64,000 nucleotides of DNA from Chrysomallon squamiferum (Eukaryota > Mollusca > Gastropoda > Neomphalida > Peltospiridae), in NCBI GenBank assembly GCA_012295275.1, contig CM022670.1:11291083-11355082 (forward strand), in the 5' to 3' direction. The position numbers and the translations under genes are program-made. Positions 54,330 through 64,000 of the stretch are shown piece by piece; position 1 is the stretch's first letter; each line of letters begins with the position of its first letter. The notes below the pieces were generated by a model, which had not been told where the DNA came from, searched no databases, and was given only the letters and a program-made list of their open reading frames with translations.

Positions 54330-57300
54330 ATGGAAATTAAAATACGTAGACCTGTTATAATATTTTATTTTTCAGTAATGGTTCTAATTTTTTATTCCAT
54401 GTTTCTTAAAGGCTATTTTCCAATAAAACGAGGTCTACACGGATTTACGCAAACTTCAGAAGTACCTGCAGTTCCTGAAAAAACATCCACAAATAAGTTA
54501 TCAGTACCAGCTCGTCAGTATGACAGGTTAGTACTGATGGTAATTGATGCCTTAAGAGGTGATTTTGTGTTTGACATGCAGAATGGATCTACGCCTATGC
54601 CATTTTTAAGTTCTTTGATAGGAAGAGAAAGAGCCCTGCCTTTTCTGGCTAAAGTACATCCACCTACCGTGACATTACCCAGAATAAAGGTACATAAACG
54701 CAAGACTTTCTAAAGGAGTGTAAATTAATTGAAAAACTCTAAATATTATTTAACTTAAAATTTAAATGTATATAAAATATTAAAAAATAAATAAATAAAT
54801 AAATAATGTCGGAGGTTATTTATTAATTATTAAATAATGGAACAAATTGTAACCAAGAATTAAAACAAAAAATACTAATATTAAAAATAAAAATTAGAAA
54901 TTTTAAACTTTTCTTTTTATTTAATACAGAAAATTTCTTTAATTATTTATAACTACTATTAATTAATTTTTTTTATTATTTTTTTTATTTTTTTTTAATA
55001 AAAACTGGCTAACATACTGTTATTTCTTTTCTTTCTTATTATTTCCCCACCTTCTATTATGAGTATGAGCCATACTACATAATTGACATTTTTGTGTTTC
55101 ATCATTAATAAACTTTTTTTTTTTTTGATATTTGATATTGTTTTTAAGGCTATTACAACTGGAGATATTCCTGGATTTATTGATGTGGTGCTCAACTTTG
55201 GCTCCAGTCATCTTCAGGATGATAATCTGATCACACAATTCAAACTGGCTAACAGGACACAAATATTTTTTGGCGATGATACTTGGATAAATCTTTTCCC
55301 AGATCATTTTCTGAGATATGATGGAACTTCATCCTTTTTTGTCACTGATTATACAGAGGTAAATCTAACTTAGTGTAAATAATAAAAAAATTTAACAACT
55401 ATATCTAATGTGTTTAAAAATATATTTCATTAAATATTTTTGAAATTGTATATAAAATTTACAGGTTGTTGTTGTATATAGTTCTTGGATATTTTTGCCA
55501 AAATTCCAAACATTGTCTTGGCTAAAATGTATTTTAAATACATTTTTACAGTTAATTTTTTATTTTTATTTTTTTCTTAATTTTATTTATTAATTTATTT
55601 TCTTGTTATTTAAATCCTAGGTTGACAATAATGTGACTCGTCATCTTTCTTCAGAATTGGTCAGTCCTGATTGGGATGTCATGATTCTTCATTACCTTGG
55701 TCTTGACCACATTGGTCATCTGAGTGGACCTAAAAGCCCTCTAATAGCACCAAAACTTGTTGAGATGGATGCTATTATTAAAACAATCTTTTCTTCAATG
55801 GAGGAATGGGTAAGTATGAAATAATAGAATTAAATTTATACTTCATTCTTCTGTTACACATAGTATAATGAAAAAATATCTCTTTTTTTTTTAAAGTTTA
55901 AAAAATGCATATTAAATCACATTTATTAATGTAGTTCTTGTTGTTGATCTAAGATTTACTTCACTTTTAGAGCAGTAAAGAATCAGATAAAAATCTTTTG
56001 TTGATATGTGGTGACCATGGAATGAGTAATCAAGGAGGGCATGGAGGAGCCTCTCTGGAGGAAACCATGGTTCCAGTCATCTTAGCTAGCCCTTCATTTA
56101 CCCCAGGTAGGAAAGTCACCTCTCAAGTTTTATAATTCTGTATATGTATATGTTTTTTTTTTCTAAGTCAGTCAAAATAAATAAAGATTGTTTTACTTAC
56201 CTTAAACATTTAAATATATTTTGTTTTAATTTGTTATACAAACATTGTTTATAAAGAGGGAAAAAAAAAGAAATATACTTTTGAGTTATTTAATGTACAG
56301 TACTTACTAAGATTAATATCCTCTCTTACAGTATTTTTATTATTCATATTTCAGAAGCTACTTCAACCAAAATAAATAGCCCCAAAAATATATTTCAAAT
56401 TGATCTAGCACCAACACTAGCAATGCTCATGGGTGTGCCAATTCCAAAGAACAGTTTAGGTCAGATTGTACTTAAGAGTCTGATTGGTTACACTGTTGAA
56501 GACCAACTTAGAGCTTATCAAATCAATGCCTTTCAGATTCTCAATATACTTCAGCAAAATATCCAGAACTATGAGAGAGGTACATTTTATATTAGTGTTT
56601 ATAATGGAACAAAAATACTAAGGATAATATTTTGTTTTTAAATATAAAAAATTAAATACAAGTAATGAAGCAATTGAATTTTTGTTTATTATAAGTTTTT
56701 AAACTGGTCTAGATAAATTTGTAATAGATAATAATAAGTATTTATTTATTTATTTATTTATTTATTTTGCAAATGCATTTTCAGTATTGCTATTTTTTTC
56801 AGATCTGTGCAATTAGATTTGATATATATAATAATCTAATCTCATAGATCTGAAAAAATTGCAATACTGAAAATGCATTTGCAAAAAACAACAACACACA
56901 CACACACACACATATATATAAAAACCCAATTTTATCACTGAACTGCTAAAATATCATATATTTGTCACTTCCCTATTATGTAGTCTGATTATGAGATGAT
57001 GTTAAGATGTATTTTGCTACTGGAAATGTTAAAACATTTTCATATTTAACTAGAATAACGTTATATTTTCAGTGATTTACCTTTTGTTTATGAATCTGAA
57101 GGTTTTTGTTTTTAGCATGATGATTTAAATGCTATTTTCAGTATGTTTGTATGTATTGAAACAGATGAAGGTTACCAGATATATCTGCAGACTGAAAAAC
57201 AACATGGCAGATGGCTAGACAGTATGAGAACTGAACTCAGTAAAGAATCATGGGAAATATTTGGACAGAAATTGTGTGCAGATTATCAACGTAGTGTTCA

Positions 57301-60300
57301 ACTGATGGCATCTCGCATCAGTAGAACTGCCACGACATATGACCTGTACAGTATGATTACTGCAATAGTCTTCTTGATATCGGTGAATTTTTAAAAATAT
57401 TTCTTTAAACTTTACCTATTATTATAGTTTAAATACATCTATATATCCTTGCATCTGAATCTGTCAGAATTCATTATGATTAATGAGATGGTTTTCTTTC
57501 TGTCATAAATAAAAAACAAAAGTTATCTTCGCAGTTACAATTCTCTGCTAAAAAAAAAAAAATTCTGAAAAATAAATAATGAATTTAGAATACATGCATC
57601 TTAACTGATATTGTTGATATTATTTCCTTGTTTTCTTTTTTAAAGCAACATATTTTAATATACAGATAAGTATTTCATCAACAGATAACTAATATGCACC
57701 AGTAATGTCAAATTAACCCATATATGAACTTAATAAAATACATCAGAACAGACAAACAAAAAGGGTACTTAACATTAATCTAATCTAATCTATTAGTATT
57801 ATATCATTTTCACTTCCAGATCTTCCTGTTATTATGCATCATGATCTCTTCACCCATGACTTTCCTTTGCCAATTTTCATTCACTGATGTGGCTGCATTC
57901 AGCATCTGCTGCAGTCTTGGGGTTATTGGTCATGTGACTGTCTGCACAAGCCTCAATAAAAGCGACTTGCTGTGTCAGTCAAACGCATTGTCACTTGGTT
58001 TACAACTTTTGATGATGTGTATGTTTTGCAGCATTTTAATCCTATTTATCAGTTATAAAAAATACTACAGACCAATATTAAGGGTAATTACTTTTCAAGC
58101 AAATTGCTTTTATCACACTGATGCAATAATTATGGATTATAGTGTTACTAGATATGAATTTTCTTGTTGCAATTCTTACAGTTTTGAGAATCATTACAGT
58201 TAAGTAGATTTTAGAGGAAAATGCCACAGTAATATTTCTGTTAATAGGTTTCCATTTTATAATACATTGTTTGTTTTTTGGGAAGGGTGATTTCAGTGGC
58301 TTTTATTATTATTATTATTTTTTAAAATATTTTTAAAAGATAATATTCAGTTATTGTTAGTAATATGTCAAATTCCAGACTTAGAATACCTCAGAAAAGT
58401 AATTTCATGAGTAAGTGACATCATAAGTTATAATCTTCTAGTATAACGCAATATTGCTTTAACCAGTTTCAAACACACCTAGCCTGTAGAAACTGATCTT
58501 ACAGGATAATACAGGAAAACACACTAATTAAAACTGAAATTGCTATTTTTGATGATACTCACAAGGGTAGGAATAAGAATATTTTGTAGTTTGTATCTTT
58601 ATTTTATTATTTTATTTTATTTTATTTTATTTTATTTTATTTTATTTTATTTGTTTTTTCCAGTTTATAATGCCTGGTAATATAGAGATGTTTTTCTTGA
58701 TTGGTACCCTATTGCACACCCTGAGCCTTCTTTCAAGCAGTTTTGTGGAGGAGGAACACCAAACATGGTATTTTTACACCACTACAGTTCATGTGATGAT
58801 CCTGATCAAAGTGCTTTATAAGAAAGGGACAGAAAGTAACAAGAATATCAGTCAGGATAAAGACAGTTTCTGCAAGAAACAGCCATGTAATACTGAATCA
58901 GAAAATAATCCAGTAGGCAAATACATGCATCATGAATCATCAGAAGACTTGTGTAATTATAACCAACAGGAACATTCTGCTTCTACAGATTCCACGATTG
59001 TTTATGAAGATTTGAAAGAAAGTGAAAATGCAGAAGGAAAATGCTTTAGTAAAAAGAATTACAAGACAGGCAGTGTGTCAGGAAGAGCCATTTTGTCAGG
59101 TTGTTTACTTTTGGTATTGCTTCGTGTCTTGCGTGCTTGGAATCAGACAGGAGACAAATGGCGTCATCTTCCAGATGTTGGAGACTGGCTTGTACGGTAC
59201 TGTATGACTCTTCTTTTTGTTTACCCAAACTGTTTCAAAATAATCGTTTTTAAATATATTTGTGTACTTTCTGTGAATAAAACAAAATACATCTTTTGGA
59301 TGAAACATACTTGCTTAATATTTATTTAATTTACACTTGTCAGGAAAAGGTTATTACTAAAAGGCCTATCAGTACTTGTCTTTATCTTTCTTAAATTAAG
59401 ATTTAAAAATTAAATTTAATAATTTCTTTTTTCAGGCCAGAAAACAAAGATATTTTGTCAGGAGTAGTTGTCTTCTCAATTATTTGCATTATTGCTACAA
59501 GATGTTTCCACAGATCTCCTTTCCATACAGCTCTGTTTGTGTGGGCTATGATTTGCATCTACTGCTTCAGAGCTGCAAATGGTTCAGTCATCTTCCCAAG
59601 CATATACTCAGGAACATCCAAGTAAGTAAATGTGTTAATACCAGTCCAAATATTTTCTGTTACATATTAACGTGGTTAATACTTCTTTTTTTTTAATCTT
59701 GGTGATACATTTTCACAAGAAATGTTGCGATCTGAATTTATCTGATTCAAAATAATTTTGACATGTATTATTAAAATGAGGATTTGACAGCCACCAGAAG
59801 TAGATTCTGATGTATATACCATCTTAATAAAAATGCCATTATACAGAAATCTTCTGTACACAATTAGCAGAAAGCAAAAGAATACATATGGTAAGTGTCA
59901 GAAAACAGATGCAGTGCTTTGTGAAAATGATCTTAACAGATAGAACTGCTAAGTTTACTGACAAAAACAAAATGTACCCGAAAACAATGAGGTAAAGACA
60001 TCATATTGATTGAAACATTCACAAAACGTACTACCCCAACAATATTAGTGGCCTTTTCCTAAGCAATAAAAATTGAAACTAAATACTGAATATAGATAAT
60101 GACTTAATAAAAAAAAAAAATTAATAAACATTTCAAATCTAATGAGATTATCAACCTTAAACATTTATTCATTCTTGAAAATAGATTTCTTAATATATAT
60201 ATATATATATTATGAATTGATTTTGTTGTGATTTTGTTTGTTTTTTATCTTAAAATGAAAAATCTTTTCAGAGGAACTTTGGAAGCTCAAGTATGTTATG

Positions 60301-61987
60301 CCATGATGATGTTTTTGATGATGGAAACTCTTGTGACATGGATCTACTTTTCAATAAGACAACAACAAGACAAACCAAATTCTGGTATGATACTGTGGGA
60401 AAGAATTCAGACAATATGGCTTACTCTAGGAGTGCTTTTATCACGACCACACAACATTGCAGTGGTTTCCATGATATCAGTGTTTGAAAATCTTGTCTTT
60501 AAACATTTTATTATTCACATAAAGCAGCCGGTATTCTTGCTTCTCTACTGTGCATGGATGGGAGAGGCTACATTCTTCTTTCAGGTAAAAGTTTTCTTCT
60601 TTAAGTTTTTTTTTTTGTGCATTTAATAAATATAGCTGTAATTTTTAATTTTTCGAACTAGAGCTATAGCTTAACCAGGTAATAGTTATTCAGAAATAGT
60701 CACAGTACATTTCATTTGTTTTTGTTCTAACCCTTTTCAAAGAAATGTTTTGAAGCAATCACTATGAATATTGTTTGATGTATCTGTGTTTTTTCACATT
60801 TATCTTTATCAAATTTATGTAAATTGATACAAAGAATTTGTTTATTAATAAAATTAACAGAAATTTTTCTTTCTTTGTTTATTTTCTTAAATAATGTTTT
60901 TCTTACAAAACATCCTTAAGTATGCTTTATTCATTATCAAAATGTTTATTTTCAAATAGAACAGTCCAGTGACATTAAAATATATTTTTAATTTCAGGGT
61001 AATTCTAACAGTATAACAACAGTTGATGTGACTGCAGGTTATGTTGGTTTAGTGGATTATCAACCTGTACTGATAGGCCTACTCATGTTTTCATCCACAT
61101 ATTTTGGACCAGTGTTTTGGTTTTTGTCATTCTTCAAGTACACTAACCACCTTTTAACTGGACAGAAGATAACATCTTACAAAACAAGGTGAAAGTTAAT
61201 ATTTGTTAAAATAAATGTTCCTAAATGCATTAGGTTTTTTTTTCTCTTTCCATACTCGTCTTCTTTAATATCTAGTCTTGGCTGAAAATAAAATATTACT
61301 AAAAAAAAAATTTGTGTATGGTGTATGGTGTCTTGGAAATTCCATTTATGATGGTGTGTGTACATAAAGACGCAGTGAAATAAATCCAGATAAATCATTG
61401 CAATAACCTTGTATAATTGTCAGAAACATTTATTATTGGGTGAGATCCCAGTAAAAGGTGAAAAATTATTTATCTTCGTATACTTCTTATTTTATTGTCA
61501 TATTTTATTACTGCAATAAATATACCAATAATTGTTGCATTAAAAAAAAATGCCATAATAATAATTTTTGAAATTACTTAATTTTGATGTTTCGTTAACA
61601 ACTGATCAAGATTCTAATAATTAAAAATCAATCTCCAAAATCAATTTTATGCATTTTAAATTTTGTTTTTTATTATCAACATTTTCTTTAAAAAAAATTC
61701 TTTTCTTTTTTTCAAAAACTTTCTTGTTATTTTTGAGTATTTGCTATCTGTAATCTAATTTTGTTGACTTTCATTTCAGACTGAAGTCATGCTACGCAAA
61801 CTCTTCTCTCACATTACTGCTGGTCCACACTCTGATTCTGCTCGTTTTTACAATCTTGGTGACCATAGAACGATACCATCTTTTTGCATGGACAGTTTTC
61901 TCACCCAAACTACTCTATGAAGGAACCAAAACTATTGTAATTGTCATATTTTCTTGGATATTTGTATTTGCATCGTATGTTATATGA
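54330..61987 (+). CDS. PIGG: GPI ethanolamine phosphate transferase 2, 12 coding exons
   Basis: ER membrane enzyme that, with PIGF, adds ethanolamine phosphate to the second mannose of the GPI anchor precursor. Exons: 54330-54689, 55149-55358, 55621-55809, 55971-56106, 56355-56579, 57165-57382, 57820-58083, 58664-59196, 59436-59621, 60272-60584, 60998-61188, 61780-61987. Junctions are GT-AG with an unbroken frame, giving 1010 residues (human 983). Residues 9-29 are a hydrophobic signal anchor. The lumenal alkaline-phosphatase-fold domain follows: IDALRGDFVF (metal Asp73), PPTVTLPRIK with the Thr nucleophile region (111-120), HYLGLDHIGH (Asp219, His223) and CGDHGM (Asp268, His269). All metal ligands expected are present. 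From about residue 430 the protein is multi-spanning, with the diagnostic FVEEEHQTWYF (561-571) and QGNSNSITTVDVTAGYVGL. The acidic loop after residue 600 is longer and unlike the human loop. The TTGACAG directly before the start codon could be an acceptor, so an untranslated exon upstream is possible. Confidence 0.96.
56765..56886. repeat. 122-bp near-perfect palindrome (PIGG intron 5)
   Basis: Arms of about 50 bases: TTTTGCAAATGCATTTTCAG at the left is answered by CTGAAAATGCATTTGCAAAA at the right, and internally CAGATCTGTG... by ...ATAGATCTG and AATTAGATT by AATCTAAT, around a short TATA-rich loop. It probably began as a fold-back or MITE insertion and could form a stable hairpin in the pre-mRNA. 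Confidence 0.85.
58599..58651. repeat. TTTTA pentanucleotide microsatellite before PIGG exon 8
   Basis: About ten TTTTA units, directly followed by TTGTTTTTTCCAG. The repeat forms the upstream pyrimidine-rich part of the exon 8 acceptor. Confidence 0.9.
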
Positions 61988-63040
61988 GGCAGAGGCTTAA
62001 ACCCAAAATGTTATAATTTGGTTTCTGTAAATGAGAAATTCATGCTCATGTGTTGATTTGAATTTTTTTAAATTATTTATTGCAGCTATTTATGTTTTGA
62101 ATAAATATTTTGTATACAGTACTGTCTTGACATAATTTTTCAGATTTATTGACTGTAAATTAGAAAGAACAAATTTAAAATATTTATTAGTCCTGAATTT
62201 AAAGGGATTAATTGAAGAGTTTGGTTCCAAAACACTGTAAATCCATTTTCTTTGTATTGAGAAAAATGACTATTTCTGCTCTGAAGTGTATGGTGTTATG
62301 AAGCAAAGGTCTATAGTCTACTGCACAGATCAACAGTGGATATAGAATTTCATCAGTTCCTAGCAATTTTTACACACACACACATGCACACGATTACATA
62401 ATTTAGAGCCCAAATGCACATGCATTTAATTTTAAATAAAAGCAATACTGGATGATAAAGAATGAATTATTAATCACTTACGTAAACTTGGATGAAGCTG
62501 TTGAGAATAGGCTGCTGTATAATCATGTTGTGGTAAAGGATTTTCTTACTTACAGAGGTTTTGATTATTTGATAAGAGAGTATTATTAACCTACCACACA
62601 TTTTCTGTTTCTGTAAATAATTAACTAATATTTTATAATGGAATAACCCACTGTATTAGAGGTATCTGAAGACTTTTAGAGGATTCGGAGGACTGGAATC
62701 TGGTACGATTCTGTGGCCGACAAGCATTGCCAGCTGTACTGATACCTAACCTGCATTTTCGGTTTCTCTGAGCAAAAAGCTTTTAATAGACTGAATGTGG
62801 GTTTAAACAGCAAGAGTTTAATGTAAATCACACACATTTTATAACAGCCTTGTTTTAACATTTTGTTTAAAATAAATGTAAAAATCTGTATGTGACACTG
62901 TTCTTATTAAGACTAAAAGTTTACAAGTTCAAACTTAAAAGCATAATTTGACTAACCGACTGAATATTAATGTGATATATTAATTTCACATCTCTGTTGT
63001 TTGCCACATTAATTACTCCAAGCCAAATGGCCTTGATGAG
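61988..63040. other. PIGG 3' UTR and downstream non-coding DNA
   Basis: No coding exon is supported. AATAAA at 62100-62105, 113 bases past the stop, is a well-placed polyadenylation signal. The rest is AT-rich without recognisable genes. Confidence 0.6.
62100..62105 (+). promoter_or_regulatory. Probable PIGG polyadenylation signal
   Basis: AATAAA 113 bases after the stop codon, followed by T/G-rich sequence (TATTTTGTATACAGTACTG). Confidence 0.5.
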
Positions 63041-63047
63041 TTACATT

Positions 63048-63876
63048 CCTGGGGGAATACAGAAAAAAATGGCACCGTAAAAAAAGGCACCAGGAAATAA
63101 TGGCATCTGGAAGAAATATAACCATGTATTTGGAAAAAAATGGCACCTGAAAAAAAAATGTTATTGCTTATTGACATTTAGTTATTGGTAATAGGTGAAG
63201 TCCTGCTTACAAAAACAATTCATAATTGCACAAAAAACACATAAAAAAACTAGTGCGTTAATAATATTTGAGATAATGATTTAATATAGAAATCAAAATC
63301 AGCTAATATCATATTTAGCAAATATTGACAGTTCATAATTAACAGTTAGAACAAATGTAACTAAAAACAACCCCCCAGATACATATATATATATTTTATG
63401 CTGTGTTTGAATTGACAGAATGATATCATTCTGGAGGATATTTTAACATTAGGTACATCTGTATGAACATGTCTGTATGAACATACTTGTGCATATATGT
63501 ATGAATGTGTGTTTGTGTGTGTAAACATTTTATTTTATATATATATATATATATATATACACATACATCTGCTGGAGACCTCATGTAATCAAAACCAAGT
63601 GGCTGAGTGATGCTATGTATGCTGTATTTTTAAATGTGATAATAATCTGATAACTGTAATATTAAACTCTGATATAATACTGTTCTTCAAGCAAAACCAA
63701 GAGGCTGAGTAAAGCTATATATATTAATATACATGTATGTAGCAATATTGCATGAAAAAATTGTATTTTCAAAAATGATAAATAAGGTGCTTTTTTCCAA
63801 ATTTGCATAATGCCAATTCTTCCAGGTGCAATTGTTTTTTCCAGTGACATTATTTCCTACACCCCATTCCTGGATA
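63048..63876. mobile_element. Putative MITE with long degenerate inverted ends
   Basis: The left end (63048-63150) has GGAAATAATGGCATCTGGAA and several TGGCACC or GGCACC units separated by A runs. The right end (63779-63876), read on the minus strand, has GGAAATAATGTCACTGG, GCACCTGGAAGAATTGGCAT and TTTGGAAAAAAGCACC. The ends therefore pair as inverted repeats of about 70-90 bases with repeated subterminal GGCACC motifs, a layout typical of non-autonomous DNA transposons. The interior has no transposase and carries a TA run (63537-63560) and two copies of AAAACCAAG-GGCTGAGT about 103 bases apart (63591, 63694). Confidence 0.55.
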
Positions 63877-64000
63877 ACACTTAAACCTGTGACGTCTTTG
63901 AAAAATTAGCCTTCAGACAATAGTTTTCAATATGATGTAGTCTCTTTCTTTTTGCAATACACTATTAATAATATTGCATGAGGAGGATACTGCTGGAAAA
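63877..64000. other. Non-coding end of window
   Basis: AT-rich sequence, no feature recognised. Confidence 0.5.

Noticed and set aside
61177-64000. A further gene downstream of PIGG
   Set aside because: Only short AT-rich frames without splice-phase partners or recognisable motifs were seen.

Overview
This is a window of an animal nuclear genome: strongly AT-rich, full of microsatellites, with intron-rich genes whose reading frames join cleanly across GT-AG introns. Two intronic repeats match a SINE family that I remember as very common in gastropods and bivalves (3830-4040, plus strand; 30541-30690, minus strand). A mollusc is therefore the likeliest source. This is an inference, because no species-specific marker was read.

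Four protein-coding genes can be assembled exon by exon. (1) 1417-7138, minus strand: seven exons for a protein of about 1030 residues, acidic at the N-terminus and low-complexity, Gln/Pro/His-rich toward the C-terminus. I do not recognise it. (2) 11171-40132, plus strand: a full-length ABCA lipid transporter of the ABCA1/ABCA4/ABCA7 clade, 48 coding exons, about 2355 residues, with a possible TATA promoter and non-coding first exon near 9330-9421. (3) 44258-52849, minus strand: PUM3 (Puf-A), 17 coding exons, 780 residues, convergent with the ABCA gene. (4) 54330-61987, plus strand: PIGG (GPI ethanolamine phosphate transferase 2), 12 coding exons, 1010 residues, divergent from PUM3 across about 1.5 kb. 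The rest is intergenic or intronic: microsatellites, minisatellites, SINE, hAT-like and MITE-like sequence.

The genes do not form a pathway. ABCA moves lipid across membranes, PUM3 works in nucleolar ribosome assembly, and PIGG works in ER GPI-anchor synthesis. They share a neighbourhood only.

I found no convincing new biological system. The most unusual structure is a set of local tandem duplications in the ABCA gene that carry real splice sites along with them (acceptors of exons 39 and 43, donor of exon 41). They create rows of decoy splice sites beside the true ones. Small indels also break the reading frame in otherwise conserved exons (gene 1 exon 4; ABCA exons 39 and 46). The exon 39 pair is masked, because the exon stays open in the wrong frame. 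All other exons of all four genes are intact, so these look like residual assembly errors or rare alleles rather than pseudogenes.
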